A DNA stretch of 16,962 nt from contig PFSC01000188.1 of the NCBI GenBank assembly GCA_002788865.1, forward strand, positions 1 through 16,962. Direction: 5' to 3'. The notes below the pieces were generated by a model that saw nothing but the letters and a program-made list of their open reading frames with translations, was not told the DNA's origin and made no database searches. The stretch comes from Candidatus Roizmanbacteria bacterium CG_4_9_14_0_2_um_filter_39_13. Its GTDB lineage: Bacteria > Patescibacteriota > Microgenomatia > UBA1406 > GWC2-37-13. Made by a program: the position numbers and the translations under genes. This document shows, one piece after another, positions 1 through 7,348 of this stretch (positions are counted from its first letter, which is position 1; every line of letters begins with the position of its first letter).

Positions 1-431
1 ACGAAACGGCAGAGAAGATTGTACATGCTTCTACTGTATCTGAGTTTAAGAATAACTTGAAGAAGTATTACAAAGAAATGCCCGAGATAAGTTTTGACAG
101 TGCGGTGCTTGAGAAAATTGATGCCAGTGCATCATTTGTTGTCAATGAAGATATTGGCTGGAGTGATGTTGGGGCATGGGAAGCTCTCAAGGAAGCGCTG
201 GAACATAAGAGCGAAGACAATATCACTAAAGGACGAGTGCTTCTTGAAAATTCCCAGGATAGTCTCGTATATAATTACGAAGGTAAGAAGATGATAGTTG
301 GGGTAGAGCTTGACGATATATTAGTAGTAAATACCGACGATGTACTCCTTGTTGCCAGAAAATCTGCAGTTCAACAGATTAAAAAAATAGTTGAAGGATT
401 TCAAGGGACTGAAAATGAAAAACTAACTTAA
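1..431 (+). CDS. manC: Mannose-1-phosphate guanylyltransferase, C-terminal part (5' end outside window)
   Basis: The reading frame is open from position 3 back through the window edge, so this is the 3' part of a longer gene, about 142 residues visible. The visible protein carries the family's C-terminal signature: MPEISFDSAVLEK, then GWSDVGAWEAL, then VGVELDDILVVNTDDVLLVAR. This matches the last third of the nucleotidyltransferase domain of ManC/AlgA-type enzymes. These make GDP-mannose from GTP and mannose-1-phosphate in the cytoplasm. The phosphomannose isomerase domain found in long ManC proteins is absent, because the gene stops soon after the nucleotidyltransferase region. The sugar transferase gene follows after 10 bases, which fits a surface glycan cluster. 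Specificity for mannose over another hexose-1-phosphate is inferred from family resemblance, because the N-terminal nucleotide-binding motif lies outside the window. Confidence 0.85.
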   Translation, partial: ETAEKIVHASTVSEFKNNLKKYYKEMPEISFDSAVLEKIDASASFVVNEDIGWSDVGAWEALKEALEHKSEDNITKGRVLLENSQDSLVYNYEGKKMIVGVELDDILVVNTDDVLLVARKSAVQQIKKIVEGFQGTENEKLT

Positions 432-441
432 TAATTTCCAC

Positions 442-1119
442 ATGTACATGCATCAACAGAGCTCTCCACTTCGCGGACAGATATATCAGCGTTTCACCAA
501 GCGCCTCATGGATGTGGTTCTTTCGCTCGTTTTAATAATCATTTTTGGAATTCCTGCAATTATTATCGCAATTTTGATTAAGCTATCTTCTGAAGGACCA
601 ATCTTTGCAGATGTTCCTGAAAGAATTGGACAACACGGAAGACGCTTTAAAATGTATAAGTTTCGATCAATGGTTCAAAATGCCCACATAATGCTTCGCA
701 CAGATCCACAGCTCAAAGAATTGTACGAAGAATACAAAAAAGGAAGCTATAAGCTTCAAAATGATCCACGTATTACGACGATTGGAAAATTTATCAGGAA
801 GCACTCACTTGACGAATTGCCACAAATTCTCAATGTATTACATGGTGACATGAGTCTCGTCGGCCCACGAGCATACTATCCAGACGAGCTTGAAAATCAA
901 CAAAATGAATATCCTCATGCAAAAAAACTGGTAAATAAAGTCCTTTCGGTTAAGCCGGGAATCACAGGACTTTGGCAAGTATCAGGAAGATCGGAGATAC
1001 ATTTTGATGAGCGGATCATCATAGATGCGCGATATGTTGAGCGAATATCACTTATCAATGACTTTATCATAATAGCACGAACTCCACTGATAATGTTGAC
1101 AGGTAAAGGAGCCATATGA
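442..1119 (+). CDS. Polyprenyl-phosphate sugar-1-phosphate transferase (WbaP/WcaJ/PglC-like)
   Basis: A 225-residue protein of the bacterial sugar transferase family (monotopic phosphoglycosyl transferases). These move a sugar-1-phosphate from a nucleotide sugar onto undecaprenyl phosphate at the inner membrane, the first step in building exopolysaccharide, O-antigen or glycoprotein glycans. Seen in order: KRLMDVV followed by a hydrophobic segment at about residues 24-47; the GPIF and FKMYKFRSM region at 52-77; the SLDELPQ motif near 124 with the catalytic Asp-Glu pair; VGPRAYYP near 140; and VKPGITGLWQVSGRS near 170-184. The length is typical of the catalytic core, without the extra N-terminal transmembrane domain of full WbaP. 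The first ATG at 442 was taken; a second ATG two codons later is equally possible. No ribosome binding site is visible. The sugar transferred cannot be read from the sequence. Confidence 0.93.
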   Translation: MYMHQQSSPLRGQIYQRFTKRLMDVVLSLVLIIIFGIPAIIIAILIKLSSEGPIFADVPERIGQHGRRFKMYKFRSMVQNAHIMLRTDPQLKELYEEYKKGSYKLQNDPRITTIGKFIRKHSLDELPQILNVLHGDMSLVGPRAYYPDELENQQNEYPHAKKLVNKVLSVKPGITGLWQVSGRSEIHFDERIIIDARYVERISLINDFIIIARTPLIMLTGKGAI

Positions 1120-1126
1120 TTTTGAA

Positions 1127-1154
1127 TTGATATTTTCAATTAACCCATTACAAT
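1127..1154 (+). promoter_or_regulatory. Possible sigma-70-type promoter upstream of the DUF4012 gene
   Basis: TTGATA (1127-1132) and TACAAT (1149-1154) are separated by 16 bases in the 86-base gap after the sugar transferase gene. The predicted start near 1161 falls just before a hairpin with a T-run (1163-1188), so transcripts from here would meet that hairpin at once. The arrangement is awkward and the call is tentative. Confidence 0.3.
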
Positions 1155-1162
1155 TATCATAT

Positions 1163-1188
1163 CCTCAAGTATATTATGAGGGGTTTTT
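1163..1188 (+). terminator. Probable weak intrinsic terminator after the sugar transferase gene
   Basis: CCTCA (1163-1167) pairs with TGAGG (1177-1181) around a 9-base loop. It is followed by GG and five T residues (1184-1188). The stem is short, so termination would be partial. It sits between the glycan genes and the DUF4012 gene, a sensible operon boundary. Confidence 0.45.
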
Positions 1189-1205
1189 AATCTCTGAATA
1201 TCCAT

Positions 1206-3119
1206 ATGAAAAAAATATTACGTCCATTGAATCTCACCAGTTCAAACTCTGGTTCGTTAAAAAAGAACTTTCATTTTCCATTCAACAAAAAAATAGTCCT
1301 CATTACGGCATCGGTCTTTGGGGCTTTGATTCTCATTCTCGGAGTTCTTGGATATCTGTTTGTGTATTCGCCTGCGATGAAGATCAAAGCAAAAGGAATG
1401 GAAGTTGCAGATGAGGCTAAAAAACTTCAGGCCGATATTAAGCTAAACGATATAGATCTCGTAGATAAGCGTGTAAACTCGCTTGGTAAAAAATATCAAG
1501 CATTCGAAAAAGAGGCGCAGACTGTATATTGGGCAACATTTATCCCATATGTCCAGGACTTCAAAAATGGTGTTGAAGCGGGAAGATTTGTCATACAAGC
1601 CGCAGATGAGTCAGTTGAGGCGATTTATCCTTATGCAGATCTTATCGGTTTCAAACAAGGAGAGCAAAATTTTTATGAAAAAAGCGCAGAAGATAGACTT
1701 CAGACTGCGGTACTCACACTCGATAAGATGCTTGAAAGTATTGACTCTGTCGCAAAAAATATAGAAGAAGCCGAGAAACGAATTGAGCAAATAGACCCCA
1801 ATCGCTACCCGGAAAAAATAGGTGACGTAGAGGTGAGAGCGCAAATTATACAAGGAAAAGATCAATTTAAAGGAATGGCATCAATGTTTGTCGATGCAAA
1901 ACCACTACTCAAGCAACTTCCAAATATTCTTGGAGCAGAAGAAGAGAAAAACTACCTGATACTTTTTCAGAACACTGCAGAACGACGTGCAACTGGAGGA
2001 TTTTATACATTCTTTGCAATATTCAATATAAATAAAGGAAAAATCTCAATAAAAGACTCAAGTGACATTTATGATCTTGATAATTCGATCGTAGTACATC
2101 CCAAAGCACCAGAAGAAATCCTAACCTATCATAAAAATGTCTCCAAATTATATTTAAGAGATAGTAACTTGTCTCCGGATTATGTGAAATCTTTGAAACT
2201 TTTTGATTCACTCTATCAAAAGTCAAGTAGAAAAGTAGACTACGACGGGATAATCGCCATGGACTCAAAAGTGCTTGTTGATATGCTAAGAATCTTTGGA
2301 GATACCCAAGTGAATGGTTTGAATTTTTCAGCTGATATCGATAAACGGTGTGATTGCGCTCAAGTGATCTATTCTTTGTTTGATATTGTAGATAGACCGG
2401 TAAACTATGTGAAAGTAGACAGAAAGCGTATCTTGGGGAACCTAATGCTCGAATTATTTTATAAAGCAGTGGGATTTTCTCCTTCAAAGTATTGGGGGCA
2501 ACTGTCTCAAACTATGTTCGAGAACTTGGATCAGAAGCATATCCTTTTATACTTCATCGACAAAGATGCGCAAGCTGCAGTAGAACGCATGAATTATGCG
2601 GGACGAATCATCGATGTTGAAGGAGATTATCTTCATGTGAATAATGTAAATTTTGCTGGGGCAAAATCAAATCTCTTTATTGATGAAGAGCTGACTTCAA
2701 AAACGACGTTTGAAAGTGGAAAAATAGTCCGGGAAGTCACGATGAAATTCAAAAATCCACATCCTGCTTCTGACTGTAATCTTGAACGAGGAGGACTGTG
2801 CTTGAATGCGACGCTCCGAAACTGGATTCGATTTTATGTTCCAGAAGGGTCAAAATTGATATCGTTTGATGGTTCAAAAACGAAGACAAAGACGTATGAA
2901 GATCTTAAAAAGACTGTCTTTGAGGGATTTATGACGGTAGATCCAAAAGGCGTTGCTACAGTGTTAATCAAGTATGAACTTCCAAGTTCTATCACGAAAG
3001 ATGGATACAAATTGTATGTACAAAAACAACCAGGCGTTGAACGTCAAAATCTCACTGTCGAAATCGATGGTAAAGAACAGTTTACGGGACCGTTCAAAGA
3101 AGATACAGTACTGGAATGA
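1206..3119 (+). CDS. DUF4012 family membrane-anchored protein
   Basis: A 637-residue protein with a basic N-terminus, one transmembrane helix at about residues 30-53, and a long part predicted to be outside the cell. Residues about 60-240 are rich in Lys, Glu and Ala and look helical, probably partly coiled-coil. The DUF4012 signatures follow: YLILFQNTAERRATGGF near residue 250-266, and LRDSNLSPDYVKSLKLF near 317-333. The rest is predicted to be beta-rich with few cysteines (a CDC near residue 382, CNLERGGLC later). DUF4012 proteins are common in Patescibacteria and Actinobacteria and often lie by polysaccharide genes; their function is not established. The preceding glycan genes suggest a cell-surface role, which is inference. 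Start: ATG at 1206, the first in frame, with no Shine-Dalgarno sequence. It ends in UGA, read here as stop. Confidence 0.85.
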   Translation: MKKILRPLNLTSSNSGSLKKNFHFPFNKKIVLITASVFGALILILGVLGYLFVYSPAMKIKAKGMEVADEAKKLQADIKLNDIDLVDKRVNSLGKKYQAFEKEAQTVYWATFIPYVQDFKNGVEAGRFVIQAADESVEAIYPYADLIGFKQGEQNFYEKSAEDRLQTAVLTLDKMLESIDSVAKNIEEAEKRIEQIDPNRYPEKIGDVEVRAQIIQGKDQFKGMASMFVDAKPLLKQLPNILGAEEEKNYLILFQNTAERRATGGFYTFFAIFNINKGKISIKDSSDIYDLDNSIVVHPKAPEEILTYHKNVSKLYLRDSNLSPDYVKSLKLFDSLYQKSSRKVDYDGIIAMDSKVLVDMLRIFGDTQVNGLNFSADIDKRCDCAQVIYSLFDIVDRPVNYVKVDRKRILGNLMLELFYKAVGFSPSKYWGQLSQTMFENLDQKHILLYFIDKDAQAAVERMNYAGRIIDVEGDYLHVNNVNFAGAKSNLFIDEELTSKTTFESGKIVREVTMKFKNPHPASDCNLERGGLCLNATLRNWIRFYVPEGSKLISFDGSKTKTKTYEDLKKTVFEGFMTVDPKGVATVLIKYELPSSITKDGYKLYVQKQPGVERQNLTVEIDGKEQFTGPFKEDTVLE

Positions 3120-3143
3120 TATTTGGCGCCTGAAATACTATAT

Positions 3144-3668
3144 ATGAACAGGCTACAAAAAATACAGGGGTTTGTATTGAAACGAAAAAACCTGCTCGAG
3201 AAAGACGTCCTTGTGACTGTATTCACGAAAGAGTATGGAAAAATGACCTTGATTGCGAAAGGGATACGCTCGTTTACCTCAAAACGTGCCGCACATATTC
3301 AAACTGGAAACTTTATCAAAGCACAGATACGTCAGTCAAAAAGCATATGGTATCTCCAATCCACTGAGCTCATTTCAGGATTTTTATCACTTCGAATTGA
3401 TGCAAAAATTGACCAAATATATTTATTTCTTTCGATCGTCGACGGACTCATGCCAGAAGATCAAGAAGATATAGACGTATTTGATCGAATGCAGCATTTT
3501 TTTGTAATGCTTAGTAAGAACACAGATCACGTACAGGTATTGAAGCAAAACCTCCAAAAACTTCTTGAAACATTGGGATATGTAGATGGCGAACTTCCGC
3601 TCTCAGAACTTGTTCAAATTGCTGAAAATACTATTGAAAAAAGGCTTCCTCGCCGTGTTATAATGTAG
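3144..3668 (+). CDS. recO: DNA repair protein RecO, short form
   Basis: RecO loads RecA onto single-stranded DNA coated with SSB in the RecFOR recombination pathway. The N-terminal half has the OB-fold features of the family: GFVLKRKNLLEKDVLVTVFTKEYGKMTLIAKGIR, with the strings of basic residues that bind DNA, then a helical domain with FLSIVDGLMPEDQEDIDVFD and LKQNLQKLLETLGY. At 174 residues it is clearly shorter than the roughly 240 usual in other bacteria. It lacks the Cys-rich zinc-binding segment and the C-terminal helices. The ATG at 3144 is preferred over an in-frame TTG at 3123 because the family N-terminus begins directly after it. The gene ends in VIM followed by TAG. It lies 24 bases after the DUF4012 gene. 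Confidence 0.82.
   Translation: MNRLQKIQGFVLKRKNLLEKDVLVTVFTKEYGKMTLIAKGIRSFTSKRAAHIQTGNFIKAQIRQSKSIWYLQSTELISGFLSLRIDAKIDQIYLFLSIVDGLMPEDQEDIDVFDRMQHFFVMLSKNTDHVQVLKQNLQKLLETLGYVDGELPLSELVQIAENTIEKRLPRRVIM
3634..3664 (+). promoter_or_regulatory. Promoter for glyS inside the end of recO
   Basis: A perfect TATAAT at 3659-3664 carries an extended -10 TG at 3656-3657. A TTGAAA at 3634-3639 lies 19 bases upstream, longer than the ideal 17, but an extended -10 tolerates this. Transcription would start near 3671 and leave about 60 bases of untranslated leader before the glyS ATG. The leader holds only a weak TTGCT/AGCAA pairing. Confidence 0.5.
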
Positions 3669-3733
3669 TTTATTGCTTAGAGAATAGCGAAAGAGCAAGC
3701 AAAATCTCACATTTCAAAAAATTACATTACTTT

Positions 3734-5104
3734 ATGGACGAAATTGTTTCACTCACCAAACGGAGAGGGTTTATTTATCCAACTTCAGATATATATGGTG
3801 GACTTGCAAATGGGTATGATTATGGGCCACTTGGGGTTGAACTTCTCCGAAACATTAAAGAACTCTGGTGGAAGAGGTTTATTCGTACACGAAAAGATAT
3901 GGTCGGCCTCGATTCTCAAATCATCCTCCATCCAAAGACATGGGAGGCATCAGGTCATGTAGGATCGTTTGCGGATGCCGTTGTCGAAGATATGGTGACA
4001 CACAAGAGGTATCGGGCAGATCATCTTGTTGAGGATTGGATAAAAGCCCACGATGAATTTAAAGAAATGATTGTTGAAGAACTTAATATTGAAGAACTTT
4101 CTGCATTTATTCAAAAGCAAAAAATAGTGAGCCCAGAAGGAAATCCAGTATCCGAGACTAAACAGTTTGATCTACTCATGAAAACACATTTGGGATCTTT
4201 GACTGGAGAAAAAGACACAGTTTACATGCGAGGGGAAACAGCTCAAGGTATTTTTTCAAACTTTAAAAATGTACTTGATAGTACACGGGTGAAGCTTCCC
4301 TTTGGGATTGGTCAGATAGGAAAAAGTTTTCGAAATGAGATCACACTAGGTCAATATGTTTTCAGAACGTTTGAGTTTGAACAAGGTGAGATAGAGTACT
4401 TTTTTGATCCCGAGAAAGAAAATTGGGAAGAACTCATGAAAGGCTGGAAAGACGCCATGTGGTCTTTTGTTGTTAACGATCTTGGAATAGATGAAAAAAA
4501 CCTTCGATGGCGACGTCATACAGACACAGAGCGCAGTCATTATAGTAAGGACACCTATGATTTAGACTACCATTTTCCATTCGGTTGGAAAGAGTTGTGG
4601 GGAGTAGCATATCGAACAGATTATGACCTCAAACAGCAAATGAAATTCTCTGGCGTTGATCTGAGGTATACAGATCCATATACGCAAAAAAAGTTTATTC
4701 CGTATGTTATAGAGCCTGCGGTTGGGATAAATCGATTACTTTTCATGACGCTGTGCGATGCATATCATGTGGAGAAGAATCGCACTGTTTTGACAATTAA
4801 ACCGTCTATTGCGCCTTACTCAGTTGCAGTTTTCCCTCTCGTTTCAAATAAACCAGAGCTTGTTACTCTTGCTGAGAAAGTCTTTGATTCATTAAGTGCA
4901 ACAATTCACACATATTGGGATGATCGAGGAAACATCGGCAAGCGGTACAAATATCAGGATGAAATGGGCACACCGTACTGTGTGACTATTGACTATGAAT
5001 CACTTGAAACGCATACTGTAACAGTACGAGAAAGAGATACTATGGAACAGTCGGGAGTTAAAATAGAAAATCTTGAAGAATTGATTTCAAAAAATACACA
5101 GTAA
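3734..5104 (+). CDS. glyS: Glycyl-tRNA synthetase, dimeric (alpha2) class II type
   Basis: A 456-residue cytoplasmic enzyme that attaches glycine to tRNA-Gly. The N-terminus (VSLTKRRGFIYPTSDIYGG, then GYDYGPLGVELLRNIKELWW) is the diagnostic start of the eukaryote/Thermus/Mycoplasma-like alpha2 GlyRS and differs from the alpha2beta2 enzyme. Class II motif 2 is seen as FRNEITLGQ near residue 199, followed by RTFEFEQGEIEYFF. Motif 3 is YVIEPAVGINRLLF, near 322-336. A C-terminal anticodon-binding domain begins near PSIAPYSVAVFPL and includes GKRYKYQDEMGTPYCVTIDYE. The length is normal for the family. The ATG at 3734 begins right before the conserved N-terminal motif and has no Shine-Dalgarno sequence. 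A probable promoter sits in the 3' end of recO. The symbol glyQS is also used for this single-chain type. Confidence 0.95.
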   Translation: MDEIVSLTKRRGFIYPTSDIYGGLANGYDYGPLGVELLRNIKELWWKRFIRTRKDMVGLDSQIILHPKTWEASGHVGSFADAVVEDMVTHKRYRADHLVEDWIKAHDEFKEMIVEELNIEELSAFIQKQKIVSPEGNPVSETKQFDLLMKTHLGSLTGEKDTVYMRGETAQGIFSNFKNVLDSTRVKLPFGIGQIGKSFRNEITLGQYVFRTFEFEQGEIEYFFDPEKENWEELMKGWKDAMWSFVVNDLGIDEKNLRWRRHTDTERSHYSKDTYDLDYHFPFGWKELWGVAYRTDYDLKQQMKFSGVDLRYTDPYTQKKFIPYVIEPAVGINRLLFMTLCDAYHVEKNRTVLTIKPSIAPYSVAVFPLVSNKPELVTLAEKVFDSLSATIHTYWDDRGNIGKRYKYQDEMGTPYCVTIDYESLETHTVTVRERDTMEQSGVKIENLEELISKNTQ

Positions 5105-5120
5105 AAATATTATCAATTGT

Positions 5121-5591
5121 ATGAAAAATATGGAGCAATCACAAAAACAATATATTATTTTTGGAATCATTATTTTTGTCCTTCTTGCAGTCGGAGTATA
5201 CTTTTATATGCGAACAAAGCCCGCAACTCAAAATAAAGATGATAAAAAGTCGGTTTTTGATGAACCAGAAGAGGTGATTCCAACTGTCGATTCTTCAGTG
5301 AAAGCACGGATAGAAGGAAGTACTGAAGCGACTATTACGATCGATGGGATTCCTGCAGAAACGACTGGTATAGAGTACGAGCTTTCATACAAAACAAAAA
5401 GTGGAAGTATAGAAGGAGTATTTGGGACGATGGAGGTAGACGAAGCCGCCTCTGCAACTGAGGAAGTAACATTTGGAACGTGTTCCTCTGGTGTCTGTCG
5501 ATATCATGATATAGACGGTCCCGTAAACGGCGTATTCAAGTTTTCAGGTTCGTATGGAGAACGACTTCTTGAAACATCATTTGATCTATAG
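5121..5591 (+). CDS. Small membrane-anchored protein of unknown function
   Basis: I cannot assign a named family. The 156-residue product has a short cytoplasmic N-terminus, one transmembrane helix at about residues 11-30 (IIFGIIIFVLLAVGVYFYM), a charged linker with several Asp, Glu and Lys, and a C-terminal domain of about 100 residues predicted to be beta-rich and outside the membrane. That domain contains ITIDGIPAETTGIEYELSY, then GVFGTMEV, then the two-cysteine motif GTCSSGVCRYHD, then a final strand-like segment. The cysteine pair could form a disulfide outside the cell. It follows glyS by 16 bases with no terminator between, so it is probably co-transcribed with it. An alternative ATG lies three codons downstream. 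The real gene status is supported by length, composition and the clear membrane-plus-domain layout. Confidence 0.75.
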   Translation: MKNMEQSQKQYIIFGIIIFVLLAVGVYFYMRTKPATQNKDDKKSVFDEPEEVIPTVDSSVKARIEGSTEATITIDGIPAETTGIEYELSYKTKSGSIEGVFGTMEVDEAASATEEVTFGTCSSGVCRYHDIDGPVNGVFKFSGSYGERLLETSFDL

Positions 5592-5608
5592 CGCTTTCTC
5601 TATATAAT
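5581..5608 (+). promoter_or_regulatory. Probable promoter for rpsT and the pilus-like genes
   Basis: TTGATC (5581-5586) and a perfect TATAAT (5603-5608) are spaced by 16 bases and overlap the end of the preceding gene. Transcription would start near 5615 and give rpsT a leader of about 80 bases. That leader contains the hairpin and the strong Shine-Dalgarno-like element annotated next. Confidence 0.5.
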
Positions 5609-5633
5609 AGGTTCTTACATTTATGAATTTTTG

Positions 5634-5678
5634 ATCCTCACTTTATGGTGGGGATTCTAGTACAATGAAAGGAGGTGA
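5634..5678 (+). promoter_or_regulatory. rpsT leader: hairpin plus 12-base anti-Shine-Dalgarno complement
   Basis: ATCCTCAC (5634-5641) pairs with GTGGGGAT (5648-5655) around a 6-base loop, an 8-bp stem with one G-U pair and no T-run. Downstream, GAAAGGAGGTGA (5667-5678) is complementary over 12 bases to the usual 3' end of 16S rRNA. The GGAGG lies 18 bases before the rpsT ATG, much farther than the usual 5-10. An overlapping ATG at 5665 opens a 13-codon frame ending at 5706, inside rpsT. In E. coli, S20 represses its own translation, so a regulatory role is plausible but unproven. Confidence 0.45.
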
Positions 5679-5693
5679 CAAGACCAAACCCAT

Positions 5694-5945
5694 ATGCCAA
5701 ATATAAAATCAGCAAAAAAACAAATGAAGCAAGACATTCGTAGAACGGAAGAGAATAAAGAGTACATGAAAAAAGTAAATGATGTTTTGCGTTCTGCAAA
5801 AAAAGGTGTGAAAGCGAAAAAGCAAGAATTTGTATCAAATGCGTATTCCCTCATTGATAAAGCTACAAAGAAAAATGTTATTCACGGTAACAAAGCAAGT
5901 AGATTAAAACACTCTGTTAGTAGATTGTTGAAGAAAAAAGCATGA
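5694..5945 (+). CDS. rpsT: 30S ribosomal protein S20
   Basis: An 83-residue, strongly basic, all-helical protein that binds 16S rRNA in the body of the small ribosomal subunit. The family pattern is clear: MPNIKSAKKQMKQD at the start, RRTEENKEYMKKVNDVLRS, and the C-terminal IHGNKASRLKHSVSRLLKK. The length is normal. The ATG at 5694 gives the conserved N-terminus, and an in-frame stop at 5676-5678 excludes any longer product. It is the only gene in the window preceded by a strong Shine-Dalgarno-like sequence, though at unusual distance. Its stop codon overlaps the start of the PilN-like gene in an ATGA (5942-5945), so the two are translationally coupled. Confidence 0.96.
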   Translation: MPNIKSAKKQMKQDIRRTEENKEYMKKVNDVLRSAKKGVKAKKQEFVSNAYSLIDKATKKNVIHGNKASRLKHSVSRLLKKKA

Positions 5946-6466
5946 AATACTTGATTAATCTATTTCCAGCACCAGAGAAAAATACCACCGATAAAATCAT
6001 TTATTTCGCATTTCATTATCTTCGTTACATTTTGGTTATTACTCAATTTGTCGCAATATGCGTCTTTTTTTTCAGATTTAAAGTCGATCAGGATATCGTA
6101 GATCTGAAAGAAAAAGCAAACCAAAAACAGTCAATTATTGTGGCAACAAGTGATCTTCTTTCTCGTGTCCAAGAGGTAGACAAAAAAATGAAACAAGTAA
6201 CAGTGTTGCTTGATGAGCAGGAGGCGTTCCAGTCAGAATTTACGTATATTTATAGTAAACTCACTCAAGATATTCTTCTATCTGATTTCCAACTTTCTTC
6301 GGAAGGGATTGTTCTTAAAGGGTTATCTAGTTCAATAACTCCAGTCAAGTCAATGTATGAAGATCTTCAAAAAGAAAAACGATTCAAAAATATTGAACTT
6401 AGCAATATTGAAAAAACCGAAGAAGGATTTGTGTTTAATATGAGTTTATCCGCATTTACCCTCTAA
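5942..6466 (+). CDS. PilN-like type IV pilus inner-membrane assembly protein
   Basis: A 174-residue single-pass membrane protein. The N-terminal YLINLFPAPEK resembles the INLLP peptide by which PilN contacts cytoplasmic PilM. A transmembrane helix follows at about residues 28-46, then a coiled-coil-like stretch (VDLKEKANQKQSIIVATSDLLSR onward) and a small C-terminal alpha/beta domain ending in FNMSLSAFTL. This is the PilN layout, and the next gene has the PilO layout. The pair forms the inner-membrane alignment subcomplex of type IV pili. No pilM, pilQ, pilin or ATPase gene is visible here, so the assignment rests on topology, length and gene order more than on conserved residues. It is coupled to rpsT by a 4-base overlap. 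Confidence 0.65.
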   Translation: MKYLINLFPAPEKNTTDKIIYFAFHYLRYILVITQFVAICVFFFRFKVDQDIVDLKEKANQKQSIIVATSDLLSRVQEVDKKMKQVTVLLDEQEAFQSEFTYIYSKLTQDILLSDFQLSSEGIVLKGLSSSITPVKSMYEDLQKEKRFKNIELSNIEKTEEGFVFNMSLSAFTL

Positions 6467-6467
6467 T

Positions 6468-7169
6468 ATGAACAAAGAACGAATTCTTGCAATGCTCAAG
6501 GATAAAAAAGTCCAAAATTATTCGTATCATATTTTCTTTTTTCTTGCATTTTCTTTTTTTGTTATTTTTGCAATTCAGCCAAACTTGAGCACTGCATTTC
6601 GATTGCAAAAAGAGTTGCAAGATCTTCGCTTGGAAAATAAAAAATCAGAAGAAGTCATTTTACAGATTGTAAATTATCAATCCCTCATGGAGGAGTATAG
6701 AGAAAGTCTCTATGTCCTTGATGACGCCGTACCCTCGACACCCGAACTTTCGTTTGCTATAGAAGACATCTCAAAGATAGCATCCGCATCAGGTTTAATC
6801 GTACAGTCGATGACCGTTGAGAGCATTTCACTCAAAGGAGATACATCTTCAGCTCCATTGGGGGGACAAGATGGAAGTTCTTCGGAGGTGCAAAATGGAG
6901 TTTTAGGTTTGAATACTGAGATAAATGACCAGGGGACTGCCGATGTAAGTCCTAGTAGTGAAGGGGTCGTAAGTCCTTCGTCAAAGCCAGAACTCCTGTC
7001 ATTCACCGTATCTGTTGAGGGAAAAGCAAGTATGGAACAGATCGCAGAGTTTCTGAAGCAAATTATTAATCAGAGACGATTGAAAACCTATGATACTATT
7101 GGGATAGTATCAAATACCGAAGGAACAAGTACCATCATTAATATATTGATCCGCACATATTACTTATGA
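6468..7169 (+). CDS. PilO-like type IV pilus inner-membrane assembly protein
   Basis: A 233-residue protein with a short cytoplasmic N-terminus, one transmembrane helix at about residues 20-37, and a coiled-coil-like segment (AFRLQKELQDLRLENKKSEEVILQI). A globular region contains VPSTPELSFAIEDISKIASASGLIVQSM, the phrase typical of PilO proteins. Residues about 125-172 form a Ser/Gly/Pro-rich low-complexity insert. The C-terminal ferredoxin-like half resumes with LLSFTVSVEGKASMEQIAEFLKQI. It starts one base after the PilN-like gene and overlaps the next start in an ATGA (7166-7169). PilN and PilO heterodimerise in the periplasmic space of Gram-negatives; here they would do so outside the single membrane. 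The low-complexity insert is unusual and divides the domain. Confidence 0.72.
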   Translation: MNKERILAMLKDKKVQNYSYHIFFFLAFSFFVIFAIQPNLSTAFRLQKELQDLRLENKKSEEVILQIVNYQSLMEEYRESLYVLDDAVPSTPELSFAIEDISKIASASGLIVQSMTVESISLKGDTSSAPLGGQDGSSSEVQNGVLGLNTEINDQGTADVSPSSEGVVSPSSKPELLSFTVSVEGKASMEQIAEFLKQIINQRRLKTYDTIGIVSNTEGTSTIINILIRTYYL

Positions 7170-7348
7170 AACAAAAAGATCTCTATATCATTGTTGTGAC
7201 AATATTTTTTACGGTTCTAGCATGGGTACTATTGGAACTCAAAGGGATCAAAGAACAAACGCCCACAGATACTCAGATTGAATCTTATTCACTCGACTAT
7301 AATGTAGATACAGGTATTTTAAAAAAATTAGAATCAAAACAACCATAA
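7166..7348 (+). CDS. 60-residue single-pass membrane protein in the pilus-like operon
   Basis: Not recognised as a named family. The product has a short basic start (MKQKD), one strongly hydrophobic helix at about residues 7-25 (LYIIVVTIFFTVLAWVLLE), and a polar tail of about 35 residues ending KKLESKQP. It is supported as a real gene by tight packing: its ATG overlaps the PilO-like stop by 4 bases, and its TAA shares one base with the next ATG at 7348. Its place after PilN and PilO is where PilP-type lipoproteins occur in proteobacterial operons, but no lipobox or PilP domain is present. A small partner of the PilN/PilO pair is the simplest guess. Confidence 0.65.
   Translation: MKQKDLYIIVVTIFFTVLAWVLLELKGIKEQTPTDTQIESYSLDYNVDTGILKKLESKQP

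Noticed and set aside
1127..1414. A 95-residue + strand frame overlapping the start of the DUF4012 gene
   Set aside because: It lies out of frame over the DUF4012 coding region, which has a recognised family and the correct start.
5661..5666. TACAAT as the -10 box of an rpsT promoter
   Set aside because: No -35-like element at 15-19 bases; the nearest TTGATC is 24 bases away. It would also place the start inside the Shine-Dalgarno-like element. The TTGATC/TATAAT pair at 5581-5608 is better.
6710..7006. Antisense open frames such as 6710-7006, 2023-2487 and 8253-8603
   Set aside because: They are shadows of real + strand genes, have no family resemblance, no promoters, and atypical composition.
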